7,076 nucleotides of DNA, taken from assembly GCA_903904765.1 (NCBI GenBank), contig CAIVEA010000126.1, forward strand, positions 1 through 7,076, read 5' to 3'. Below the pieces are notes generated by a model. It saw only the letters and a list, made by a program, of their open reading frames with translations, was not told the DNA's origin and ran no database searches. The stretch comes from an uncultured Chloroflexota bacterium. GTDB lineage: Bacteria; Chloroflexota; Anaerolineae; Aggregatilineales; Phototrophicaceae. The position numbers were made by a program, and so were the translations under genes. Numbering within the stretch: the stretch's first letter is position 1; the number at the start of each line of letters is the position of its first letter. Positions 1 to 6,674 of the stretch are shown here, piece by piece.

Positions 1-224
1 GCGGGCTGGTGGCGCTGCGGGACGCAGAAACGGGCGAGGCGATGCGGATTGATAGCGGTTCGGTAGTTTGGCGACAGCAGTTTGAGGCTAGGGTGCAAGG
101 GATACAAAAGGATGTGGAGGCCGTGCTGCGCCGTGCCAATGTAGATGTAATTTCTGTAGATACGCGCGATGATGCGGTGTCGCGGTTGGAGGCTTTTTTC
201 CAACGGCGCTTGCTGCGCGGTTGA
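1..224 (+). CDS. DUF58 domain protein, C-terminal fragment (5' truncated by the window)
   Basis: The reading frame begins at base 3 and gives 73 C-terminal residues before TGA at 222-224. They contain a short beta-strand/turn segment (LRDAETGE, then R-I-D), a basic helix around WRQQFEARV, a helical stretch with VEAVLRRANVDVISVDT, and a terminal LEAFFQRR. Seen: this order (ETGE, Arg/Phe helix, 'aspartate-V-I-x-V-D-T', then a final x-FF-x-x-R helix) is what I recognise as the end of DUF58 proteins, the conserved partners of MoxR ATPases. Known: DUF58 proteins carry a VWA-like fold and sit next to moxR and bat genes. The next gene starts 10 bases downstream, so this is probably a member of the same operon. 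The N-terminus and any membrane segments are outside the window. Codon use and GC match the following genes. Confidence rests on the tail plus context. Confidence 0.8.
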   Translation, partial: GLVALRDAETGEAMRIDSGSVVWRQQFEARVQGIQKDVEAVLRRANVDVISVDTRDDAVSRLEAFFQRRLLRG

Positions 225-234
225 GCATTTAGCA

Positions 235-1140
235 ATGATGTGGTCACTGGTACTGGTTTGGCTGTCCGTTCGGCTGATGCTGGTTACGCCGGAGGCGGTG
301 TTCAGCGCCGATCAAGGTACGCCGCGCACGGGCGACCCGATTACGCTCACACTCACGGTTCATACGGCGGCGGACGCACAGGTGATATTCCCCGTATTTC
401 CTACGGTGTGGTCACCTTTTCAAGTGTTGTCGGTTGAGCCTGTGACGAGCCAAGCAGAGGCCGGAGGGATGGTCTGGCGGCAGGTGATTCATGCTGTGTT
501 GTGGCGGCCCGGTGATGTGCAAACGCCAGAAACGATGGTGGAGGTGCGCGGTGCAGATGGCACGAGTGTGACCCTCACAGTGCAACCTGCGTTTTTGAGT
601 GTTCCCGTTGTGCTGGCCGAAGATGATCTGGCGCTGCGCCCGTTAAAACCGCCGATCCGAATGCCCGAATTTCCGGTAGGTGTAGTGGTTGCGCTGCTGG
701 TAGTTCTGGTAGGTGGGGGCTGGTTGGTGTGGCGGCGATTACGGAAGTGGACATCTGCCGAGCGCCTTCCTGCCAGCCGGAAGGTGCATTCGGCGGCGGA
801 AGTGGCGCTGCGCGAATTGCGCGGCCTCGCGGCACAGAAGAACCTTTCCACCGAAGAACGGTTGGGACGGACGGCAGATTGCCTGCGGCGATATGTTCGA
901 ACCCGTTTTGGCGTTCCTGCGCCGGAGCGAACCACGCATGAGGCGGTGTCGGAGTTGATTCCGGTGCAAGGGTTGAGTCAGGAACAACAGCGACGATTCC
1001 GGCAACTGTTGGGGCTGGCGGATTGGGCAAAGTTCAGCGGTGTGGGCGTGGCGGATCGGCAAGGGGAGGTGGGCATCCAGCAGGCGCAGATGTGGATTCG
1101 TGAGGTGGAACGCGGTGGGATGCTGGAGGATGGCGAATGA
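235..1140 (+). CDS. Membrane-anchored ectodomain protein with DUF4381-like cytoplasmic domain (BatD-like architecture)
   Basis: 301 residues from ATG 235; a second ATG follows at 238. Longer in-frame starts at 169 and 172 would overlap DUF58 and give a non-hydrophobic leader, so I prefer 235/238, although no good Shine-Dalgarno is visible. Residues 2-18 form a hydrophobic signal/anchor. Residues 25-130 are a predicted beta-rich ectodomain (TGDPITLTLTV, then Pro-rich strands). PLKPP at 136-140 precedes a transmembrane helix at about 148-166, closed by the basic WRRLRK. Residues 185-293 are a helical cytoplasmic domain with LRRYVRTRFGVPAPERTTHE and later LADWAKFSG. That resembles the DUF4381 pattern (arginine-rich helix, rfgv, T-x-x-E, D-x-x-KF). 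Known: DUF4381 genes lie between DUF58 and VWA genes in many MoxR clusters, but are usually shorter and without a long ectodomain. Function inferred: structural partner of the VWA proteins. It overlaps the next gene by 4 bases (ATGA). Confidence 0.75.
   Translation: MMWSLVLVWLSVRLMLVTPEAVFSADQGTPRTGDPITLTLTVHTAADAQVIFPVFPTVWSPFQVLSVEPVTSQAEAGGMVWRQVIHAVLWRPGDVQTPETMVEVRGADGTSVTLTVQPAFLSVPVVLAEDDLALRPLKPPIRMPEFPVGVVVALLVVLVGGGWLVWRRLRKWTSAERLPASRKVHSAAEVALRELRGLAAQKNLSTEERLGRTADCLRRYVRTRFGVPAPERTTHEAVSELIPVQGLSQEQQRRFRQLLGLADWAKFSGVGVADRQGEVGIQQAQMWIREVERGGMLEDGE
1125..1130 (+). promoter_or_regulatory. Shine-Dalgarno for batA-type gene
   Basis: GGAGGA lies 6 bases before ATG 1137, inside the 3' end of the preceding gene. 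It fixes the start of the VWA protein at 1137 and supports the ATGA overlap. Confidence 0.75.
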
Positions 1141-2132
1141 CGTTTCAGTTCGCGTATCCGGTGGCGTTCGTCCTGTTCGGGTTTCCTGTGCTGCTGCTGG
1201 CATTGCGGCGGCGCGGACTGTGGCGACCTGAGTCCCCGGTGTTGATTTATTCCAACACACAATTGCTGATGGGTTTGCCGCAGTCGTGGAGGGTGCGCTG
1301 GCGCAGGTTGCCTGATGTGCTGTGGGCTGCGGCGTGGGTGTTGCTGGTGGTGGGGCTGGCACGTCCACAAAGCGGGACTGCACAGCAGATCCTGCGCGGG
1401 CAGGGCGTGGATATTGTGCTGGCACTGGATATATCGGGCAGCATGAGCGCATTGGATTTCGCGCCAATGAACCGATTAGAAGCCGCGAAACAGGTCATGT
1501 CGAGTTTTGTGACCGGACGCACGTTTGACCGGATCGGGCTGGTGGTGTTCGCGGCGGATGCGTTTCAGCGCGTACCGCTGACTCTGGACTATAACGCGCT
1601 GCTGGCATCGCTAGGCGCGGTTGATCTCGCCCCTGCGTTGGGGATGCCCGACGGCACTGCAATTGGGATGGGCGTGGCGAGTTCCGGGAATTTGCTACGG
1701 GCGAGTGAAGCCGCCAGCAAGGTAATTATCCTCCTCACGGATGGCGCGAATAATGCGGGCAGCATCGGCCCGGTGAGCGCGGCTCAGGCGGTAGGCGTGC
1801 TGGGAATGCGTGTGTATACGATAGGCATGGGGCGCAGCGGTCAGGTGCCTGTTCCTGATGCAAATGGCGGCACGACAATGGCAGAGAGTACGCTGGATGA
1901 GGGGACGCTCCAGAAGATCGCTGCGGAGACGGGCGGACGGTTCTTCCGGGCGGCGGAGATGACCGATTTGCAGGCAGTCTATAGTGAGATTAACCAGCTA
2001 GAACGTTCGGATGTGGAGCGAATCAACTGGGTGGATTGGAATGAACTTGCGCCTGCACTGGTGGGGCTGGCGCTGATTTTGCTGGCGGCGGAGCGCGGGC
2101 TGCGGCTGACGGTGTTTCAGGAGGTTCCATGA
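1137..2132 (+). CDS. batA: BatA-type von Willebrand factor A domain membrane protein
   Basis: 331 residues. A transmembrane helix at about 7-23 is followed by basic RRRGLWR and a short loop typical of the aerotolerance-regulator N-terminal region. A second helix spans about 60-75, the VWA domain about 91-285, and a third helix about 303-319. The metal-ion-dependent adhesion site is complete: DISGSM at 98-103, Thr174 in DGTAIG, and TDG at 201-203. The segment LDEGTLQKIAAETGGRFF (253-270) is a common tail of this family. Positive-inside reasoning puts the 24-57 loop in the cytoplasm and the VWA domain outside. Known: BatA/BatB proteins are paired VWA membrane proteins of MoxR clusters, linked to stress resistance in some bacteria. 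Inferred: divalent-metal-dependent partner binding within the Bat complex. It overlaps both neighbours by 4 bases. The A/B label rests on position (first of the VWA pair) and length, so the symbol is by analogy. Confidence 0.9.
   Translation: MTFQFAYPVAFVLFGFPVLLLALRRRGLWRPESPVLIYSNTQLLMGLPQSWRVRWRRLPDVLWAAAWVLLVVGLARPQSGTAQQILRGQGVDIVLALDISGSMSALDFAPMNRLEAAKQVMSSFVTGRTFDRIGLVVFAADAFQRVPLTLDYNALLASLGAVDLAPALGMPDGTAIGMGVASSGNLLRASEAASKVIILLTDGANNAGSIGPVSAAQAVGVLGMRVYTIGMGRSGQVPVPDANGGTTMAESTLDEGTLQKIAAETGGRFFRAAEMTDLQAVYSEINQLERSDVERINWVDWNELAPALVGLALILLAAERGLRLTVFQEVP
2119..2124 (+). promoter_or_regulatory. Shine-Dalgarno for batB-type gene
   Basis: AGGAGG sits 4 bases before ATG 2129 and is embedded in the end of the upstream gene. 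This spacing is slightly short but the match to the anti-Shine-Dalgarno is perfect over six bases. It decides the start at 2129. Confidence 0.75.
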
Positions 2133-3115
2133 GCCTCTCGAATCCGGCGGTGATAGTTCTTCTTCTGCTGATTCCGCTGGCGGCGGGGGTATTCTACTGG
2201 CGCGAAGGGGTGCGGGCGCGGCGCTTGAACAGCCTTGGTTGGGGGCTGTCGGTGAAAGGGGCAGTGCGAACTGTGATGCAGGCCGGTCTGTGGCTGGCGG
2301 CAGTAGCTTGTTTGATTGCGGCGCTGGCGCGGCCTCTGTGGGGGGTGGAAGTCGTTCCCAATATGACGCAGGGGGTGGCGCTGGTGGCGGTTATGGATGT
2401 GAGTCTGAGTATGGATGCCGATGATGTGCAGCCGAGTCGTCTGGAACGGGCGAAATTGGATTTACGGCGGTTGATTCAACTGCTGGATGGAAATGAGGTC
2501 GGGCTGGTGGTGTTCGCTGATTCGGCACTTCTTCAACTTCCACTGACCACTGATGTGCATAGCGCCGATCTGTTCGTGCAAGCCGTTTCGACGGTGATGC
2601 TTTCGGGGCAAGGGACAAATATCGAAGCTGCGTTGCAAACGGGGTTGGAGGCGCTGTCGCATTCGATTGCGCCGCAAAGGGTGCTGCTGCTTTTGAGTGA
2701 TGGCGAGAATCAGACGGGTAGCCCGTTGCTGGCGGCGGGGGCGGCGAATGTAGCCGGAGTGCGGGTGGATGCGCTCGGCTACGGTACAGAGGCTGGTTCG
2801 GGTATTCCGCTGTGGGATGCGAACGGGAATCGTGCGGGTTACAAAGAAGACCGCAACGGGGAGGTCGTACAGACGGTGCTGGACGAGGGAGTTTTGCGGG
2901 CGATTACAACGGCGGCGGGTGGGACATACCAGTGGGCGAGTGCGGGGGACGGGGCCGAAAGCCTGTTGAGCGCATGGCAGACGGTGCGGCCTGCAAGTGT
3001 GAGCGAGACTCGTACACGCCCACGCGAACAATTCCCGCTGTTCATCGGGCTTGCAATTCTGTTGATGATGCTGGAACGCATTTTTTCGGTGTGGCGCAAG
3101 TCGGTGGCGCTATGA
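2129..3115 (+). CDS. batB: BatB-type von Willebrand factor A domain membrane protein
   Basis: 328 residues, a diverged paralogue of the preceding protein with the same plan: helix at about 6-23, basic REGVRARR, helix at about 51-68, VWA domain at about 83-285, helix at about 302-319, basic WRK tail. The adhesion-site residues are intact: DVSLSM at 90-95, Thr163 in QGTN, and SDGEN at 190-194. ARPLWG at 67-72 just before the domain and the LDEGVLRAI / TAAGGTY block (251-267) match the pattern of BatB proteins, as does the glycine-rich insert around YGTEAGSGIPL (218-228). Topology inferred from positive charges: VWA domain extracytoplasmic. The gene overlaps batA and batC by 4 bases each (ATGA at 2129-2132 and 3112-3115), so translation of all three is likely coupled. 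The symbol is assigned by analogy of order (second VWA gene, followed by a TPR gene). Confidence 0.9.
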   Translation: MSLSNPAVIVLLLLIPLAAGVFYWREGVRARRLNSLGWGLSVKGAVRTVMQAGLWLAAVACLIAALARPLWGVEVVPNMTQGVALVAVMDVSLSMDADDVQPSRLERAKLDLRRLIQLLDGNEVGLVVFADSALLQLPLTTDVHSADLFVQAVSTVMLSGQGTNIEAALQTGLEALSHSIAPQRVLLLLSDGENQTGSPLLAAGAANVAGVRVDALGYGTEAGSGIPLWDANGNRAGYKEDRNGEVVQTVLDEGVLRAITTAAGGTYQWASAGDGAESLLSAWQTVRPASVSETRTRPREQFPLFIGLAILLMMLERIFSVWRKSVAL

Positions 3116-3759
3116 GAGGGCTACTGATCGGGCTGCTGCTGGTGCTGCTGGTGGCTTGCGATAGTCCGGCGGCGCGGAACAACAGCGGTGTGGCGGCCTA
3201 TGAGCAAGGCGATTCGGAGGATGCGCTGCAAGCGTTTCAACGGGCGCAGGTTCTTGCGCCAGAGGATGCGCTGCCGTATGCGAACGCTGGGGCTGCGTTG
3301 GTACGCAGTGGGGCGTTGGAACGGGCGCGGCTGGCGCTGCTGTTTGCGCTGCGAAATGCGCCGCCGGAACTGGCAGCGGTGGCGTACTACAACCTCGGCA
3401 ATCTGGCGTTCCAGCAACGGCGGTTTGATGAGGCGATTGCGGCTTATCAGAACGCGCTGCTGCTTAACCCGAATGATGAAGATGCGCGCTATAACCTCGA
3501 ACTGGCGTTTCAGCGCATCGAGCAGCAAGCCGATGCTGAGGCGATGGCGTTGCCGGATGATGCATCTGTTTCTACGCCGGATTCAGGCGGCGCACCACAA
3601 TCGTCTACCGCCACGCCTACGCCGGATGCGCCGGATGGTGTGGGTGAGATGAGCGCCGCTGATGCCGAGGCCATACTGGATGCGGTTCAGAGCAATCCGG
3701 GGGTGCTGCCGACACAGCAAGGACAAAGTGCGCCGTCCGGGACGGAAAAGGACTGGTGA
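3112..3759 (+). CDS. batC: BatC-type TPR lipoprotein
   Basis: 215 residues from ATG 3112, which overlaps the batB stop by 4 bases. The frame is open further upstream, but only this start gives a lipoprotein signal: MRG, a leucine/valine core, and a lipobox L-V-A-C with the cysteine at residue 16. Three TPR-like helix pairs follow at about 21-52, 54-87 and 90-123; the last is the clearest (AYYNLGNLAFQQRRFDEAI, then YQNALLLNPND). A low-complexity linker rich in Ala/Ser/Thr/Pro/Asp spans about 149-178. After it come a short helix, MSAADAEAILDAV (180-192), and an acidic/aromatic EKDW tail, both of which I associate with BatC-like TPR proteins. No strong Shine-Dalgarno is visible, so expression probably depends on coupling to batB. 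Inferred role: lipid-anchored extracytoplasmic scaffold that binds the VWA proteins. In clusters of other phyla the TPR part is sometimes fused to BatB; here it is separate. Confidence 0.85.
   Translation: MRGLLIGLLLVLLVACDSPAARNNSGVAAYEQGDSEDALQAFQRAQVLAPEDALPYANAGAALVRSGALERARLALLFALRNAPPELAAVAYYNLGNLAFQQRRFDEAIAAYQNALLLNPNDEDARYNLELAFQRIEQQADAEAMALPDDASVSTPDSGGAPQSSTATPTPDAPDGVGEMSAADAEAILDAVQSNPGVLPTQQGQSAPSGTEKDW
3748..3752 (+). promoter_or_regulatory. Shine-Dalgarno for batD-type gene
   Basis: AAGGA lies 8 bases before ATG 3761, within the last codons of batC. It favours 3761 over the internal ATG at 3779 and over upstream in-frame starts. Confidence 0.6.
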
Positions 3760-3760
3760 G

Positions 3761-5038
3761 ATGATCTGGTGGCGCGGCATGGGGTTGGTGGCAATCTTGC
3801 TGTTGAGTGCCTCGTTCGCACTGGCGCGACAGGATACTGCTACGGATATGTTCGTTGAGGCCAGCGTGAGCAACGCAGAGCCATATCCCGGAGAGCAGAT
3901 TCTATACACGGTGCGCTTCTGGGATGCGGCTGGCACGGCGAACGCGCTGTATAGCCCCGCCGATTTTGAGGGATTCTGGCGCACTGACCCCAGCGGGCAG
4001 CAGCAGCTCATCAAGCATCCGAATGGGCAATTCTATACAGTCACCGATGTCACGACGGCTTTGTTCCCGATACAGGCCGGTACGGTGACGATCACGGGGG
4101 CGGGGGTGATGCTGCCGGCGACAGTGTTTGAGGATAAGCGACTGCTGCCTGCGCCTGCGGTGGAGGTGCGGGTGCGCGAATTGCCAGCGGGTGCGCCACA
4201 GGGATTTGCGGGTGCGGTGGGGCAGTTTGCGCTGCGGGTGCAGGCCGATTCGACGACGGTGGATGCGGGCGATCCGGTTCAGGTGATGGTGACTGTGGAA
4301 GGGACTGGATATGTGGATGCGCTGGCGTTGCCGGATGTGGTGGATGCGGTGGGGTGGCGTTGGACAGTGACCGATACGCAGGTGCAGGCCGTTCCGCAGG
4401 CAGGCGTGTTGATCGGTACGAAAACGTTCCGTGTCGCGTTCGTCCCTGACCAACCGGGGGAACGTTCGATTCCGCCTTTTCGATTGGTCTATTTTGATCC
4501 GTTAGGCGGCACGTACCAAACTCTCGTGAGTGACGCGATTCCAGTTAGCATTCGTGCAAATATTGCGCCGGATGTGATAGCTTCTGCCTCGTCGCCAGAT
4601 GCGAAGTCGGAATTGAAAGCGGTTGAGGCGGTGAGTGATTCGGGCGCTCCGGCAGCGGTGTGGTGGCTGATTCCTCCCCTCATCAGCGCGGCGGGCGGCG
4701 GGGTGTGGTTTTGGAAACGGCAGCAAAAGACACGAGAGCCGCAGCAGCGACGGGAGCGAGCGTATCGGATGGCGATGGCGCGGTTGGCATCTGCGCGGTT
4801 GGCAGGGACTGATGAAGCATTGCGTGAGACGCGGGAAGCTCTGCGGGTATATGGGGCGGCGACAGGGCAGCCAATGGATTGGCTGATGCAACTCCCGGAA
4901 ACCGAGTCATTGCGTGTCTGCGTGGAGCAATTGGATGCTGCGCGATATGCGCCGCAATCCAGCGAGGATGCGAGGCTGCTGCTCGATCGAGTGAGCGCAG
5001 CGTTTGCGATGTGGCAAGGACGGCAGGGTACACCATGA
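3761..5038 (+). CDS. batD: BatD-type protein: signal peptide, beta-sandwich ectodomain, one membrane helix
   Basis: 425 residues, starting 1 base after the batC stop (TGAGATG). A signal peptide runs to about residue 23 (hydrophobic core 8-20, A-L-A site at 20-22). The ectodomain has BatD landmarks: PYPGEQILYTVRF at 41-53, a P-x-x-x-GTVTIT motif at 103-112, ELPAGAPQGFAGAVGQF at 140-156, and GDPVQVMVTVEGTGYVDAL at 170-188. A later strand pair (PGERSIPPFRLVYFDP, 232-247) resembles the 'P-G-x-x-x-IPP' turn of the family. A transmembrane helix lies at about 299-317, followed by basic KRQQKTREPQQRRER and a helical cytoplasmic tail of about 100 residues. Known: BatD proteins are conserved in bat clusters, and a role in protein interactions at the membrane is presumed. 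The length is shorter than many BatD proteins (often over 500 residues), so it has fewer Ig-like units. It overlaps the next gene by 4 bases. Confidence 0.88.
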   Translation: MIWWRGMGLVAILLLSASFALARQDTATDMFVEASVSNAEPYPGEQILYTVRFWDAAGTANALYSPADFEGFWRTDPSGQQQLIKHPNGQFYTVTDVTTALFPIQAGTVTITGAGVMLPATVFEDKRLLPAPAVEVRVRELPAGAPQGFAGAVGQFALRVQADSTTVDAGDPVQVMVTVEGTGYVDALALPDVVDAVGWRWTVTDTQVQAVPQAGVLIGTKTFRVAFVPDQPGERSIPPFRLVYFDPLGGTYQTLVSDAIPVSIRANIAPDVIASASSPDAKSELKAVEAVSDSGAPAAVWWLIPPLISAAGGGVWFWKRQQKTREPQQRRERAYRMAMARLASARLAGTDEALRETREALRVYGAATGQPMDWLMQLPETESLRVCVEQLDAARYAPQSSEDARLLLDRVSAAFAMWQGRQGTP

Positions 5039-5775
5039 TTCGCTGGCTATGGGTGATACTGGTGCTGATGGCGTGGATGCCTACCCCGGAGCAGACAGAT
5101 GGTCTGTTGCAGGCTGCCGCTGCCTATGCACAGGACGATTATGCGGGGGCGGCCGCGGCCTACGAACTGGCGGTTGTGCAGGGCGTAGATAATGGTGCGC
5201 TGCGCTTCAATCTGGCTGTGGTCTATCAGCAGATGGGCGATAAAGGGCGGGCAGTGCTGAATTATCGGCGGGCGTTCCGTTGGATGCCCCGCGATGCGGC
5301 AGTGCTAGCGGGATTGGCAGTTGCGCGAGATCAGCGTGAGGATGCGCTGGGCGACGAGCAAGGCGCTGCGGGTATTGTGGCGGGGTTCGCGGCGCTGATG
5401 ACCAGCGGAGAAATGCTGTGGGCGGTATGGTGGGTGTTCCTATTGCTGGCAGTGATGGGGGCAACGTTCCTATTCGCCCCATCCCGCTGGAAGGGGCGCT
5501 TACGAAGATTGCTGTTGGGGTTCAGTGGGTTACTGGTTGTATTATTGCTGGCAGTCTGCTTGCGCGGGTGGGTGGATACGAATAGGCCAGCGGCGGTGGT
5601 GGTAGAAGCGCAGGTGGCGGTCTATTCGGGGCCGGCGGCGGATTATTTGGAATTGTATATGTTACACGCGGGCGCAGAACTGCGGCGGATTGACCGGATG
5701 GACGGTTGGGTGCGGTTTGAACTGGCGGACGGACGCGAAGGCTGGCTGCCAGAGGACGCAATCGAGGATGTGTAA
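5035..5775 (+). CDS. batE: BatE-type TPR / two-helix / bacterial SH3 protein
   Basis: 246 residues from ATG 5035 (ATGA overlap with batD; AGGG at 5025-5028 gives a weak Shine-Dalgarno). A signal peptide covers about 1-15. Two TPR-like repeats span about 21-90 (YAQDDYAGAAAAYELAV, then LRFNLAVVYQQMGDKGRAV). Transmembrane helices at about 128-147 and 157-176 flank a short basic loop (SRWKGRLRR), which should be cytoplasmic. The C-terminal part, about 186-246, is an SH3-like domain: VVVEAQVAVYSGPAADY, a LHAGAEL turn, then GWVRFELADGREGWLP. TPR, two helices and SH3 in this order is the BatE layout. Both soluble domains would lie outside the cytoplasm. Inferred role: scaffold of the Bat complex, possibly touching cell-wall material through SH3. 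It is the last gene of the cluster; its stop codon is inside the left arm of the hairpin at 5771-5807. Confidence 0.87.
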   Translation: MIRWLWVILVLMAWMPTPEQTDGLLQAAAAYAQDDYAGAAAAYELAVVQGVDNGALRFNLAVVYQQMGDKGRAVLNYRRAFRWMPRDAAVLAGLAVARDQREDALGDEQGAAGIVAGFAALMTSGEMLWAVWWVFLLLAVMGATFLFAPSRWKGRLRRLLLGFSGLLVVLLLAVCLRGWVDTNRPAAVVVEAQVAVYSGPAADYLELYMLHAGAELRRIDRMDGWVRFELADGREGWLPEDAIEDV

Positions 5776-5807
5776 TCCCTCGTTCCAGCGCGGAACGGGG
5801 GATTACA
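5771..5807. terminator. Hairpin between convergent batE and sucD, terminator-like without a T tract
   Basis: Left arm 5771-5786 and right arm 5792-5807 are inverted repeats of 16 positions, with a 5-base loop AGCGC at 5787-5791. In + strand RNA all 16 positions pair if position 5780 is a G-U wobble; in - strand RNA that pair is an A-C mismatch. The batE stop (5773-5775) lies in the left arm and sucD stops at 5817, 9 bases beyond the right arm. Neither side has a run of T, so this is not a textbook intrinsic terminator. Its place in the 41-base gap between convergent genes makes a two-way termination or 3'-end-stabilising role likely. Confidence 0.7.
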
Positions 5808-5816
5808 CGGGAATAC

Positions 5817-6674
5817 TTACTTCAGAAGGCTAGGAATCTGTTCGGGATTATCCGCCACTTTAACGCCTGCCGAGAGCAGCGCGTTAATTTTCTCGGTGGC
5901 TGTACCTTCGCCGCCTTCGATGATTGCGCCAGCATGACCCATGCGCGTGCCGGGAGGGGCGCTCTTGCCCGCAATGAACGCTGCAACGGGCTTGGTCATG
6001 TGCGCCTTGATGAATTCGGCAGCATCCACTTCTGCGCGACCACCGATTTCACCGATCAAGACTACTTTCTCTGTTTCGGGATCTTCTTCAAACATACGCA
6101 GAGCATCTACGAAGTTTGTGCCGATGATGGGATCGCCACCGATTCCCAGACAGGTTGTTTGCCCCATGCCCGCAGCGGTCAGGGCATAAACCACTTCGTA
6201 GGTGAGCGTGCCGCTTTTGGAGACGACACCGACGTTACCGGGCTTAGCGATATAACCGGGCATGATGCCCACTTTGGCCTGTCCGGGCGTGAGCAGGCCG
6301 GGGCAGTTGGGGCCCACCAAGCGGCTATTGCTCTGTTTGACGTAGCTGTAGACCTTCATCATGTCGAGGATGGGAACGCCTTCGGTGATGCACACGATCA
6401 GGCCGATGCCCGCATCCACTGCTTCGTAAATGGCATCACCAGCTGCCGCAGCGGGCGCATAAATGATGCTGGCGTTCGCGCCTGTGGCATCCACCGCTTT
6501 TTTGACGGTATCGAACACGGGCTTGCCATGCACCCATTCGCCACCCTTGCCGGGGGTCACGCCGCCGACGACATTGGTGCCATAGTCAATCATCTGTTTG
6601 GTGTGAAAACTACCTTCACGCCCCGTAATGCCCTGAACAATCAGGCGCGTGTTGCGATCTGCGAGGATAGCCAT
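5817..6674 (-). CDS. sucD: Succinyl-CoA synthetase, alpha subunit (succinate-CoA ligase)
   Basis: 285 residues, the usual length. Catalyses, with SucC, succinyl-CoA + NDP + Pi <-> succinate + NTP + CoA in the TCA cycle, in the cytoplasm. An N-terminal CoA-binding Rossmann domain has [15 protein letters not shown] (14-28) and GGVTPGKGG (37-45), and the family signature VCITEGVP is at 94-101. VGPNCPGL lies at 120-127 and SKSGTLTYE at 152-160, followed by the glycine-rich [10 protein letters not shown] (177-186). RMGHAGAI at 244-251 carries the histidine (His247) that is phosphorylated during catalysis. All key residues are present, with no sign of damage. The ATG follows the sucC stop directly (TAA then ATG), with a good Shine-Dalgarno inside sucC. 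No regulatory site is visible; the promoter should be upstream of sucC, outside the window. It converges on the bat cluster across 41 bases and has no evident functional tie to it. Confidence 0.97.
   Translation of the reverse strand: MAILADRNTRLIVQGITGREGSFHTKQMIDYGTNVVGGVTPGKGGEWVHGKPVFDTVKKAVDATGANASIIYAPAAAAGDAIYEAVDAGIGLIVCITEGVPILDMMKVYSYVKQSNSRLVGPNCPGLLTPGQAKVGIMPGYIAKPGNVGVVSKSGTLTYEVVYALTAAGMGQTTCLGIGGDPIIGTNFVDALRMFEEDPETEKVVLIGEIGGRAEVDAAEFIKAHMTKPVAAFIAGKSAPPGTRMGHAGAIIEGGEGTATEKINALLSAGVKVADNPEQIPSLLK

Noticed and set aside
169..234. Upstream in-frame ATG codons (169, 172) as start of the DUF4381-like protein
   Set aside because: They would overlap the DUF58 gene by over 50 bases and place a polar, cysteine-containing leader before the signal/anchor helix.
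739..1467. 242-codon - strand frame across the batA-type gene start
   Set aside because: It spans the overlap of two well-supported + strand genes, is rich in Pro/Arg/His/Ser, and has no domain: a typical high-GC shadow.
2462..3031. 189-codon - strand frame opposite the batB-type gene
   Set aside because: It lies wholly inside a gene with an intact VWA domain and has Arg/His/Pro-rich shadow composition.
3118..3156. Repeated CTG triplets resembling a microsatellite
   Set aside because: These are the Leu/Val codons of the lipoprotein signal peptide.
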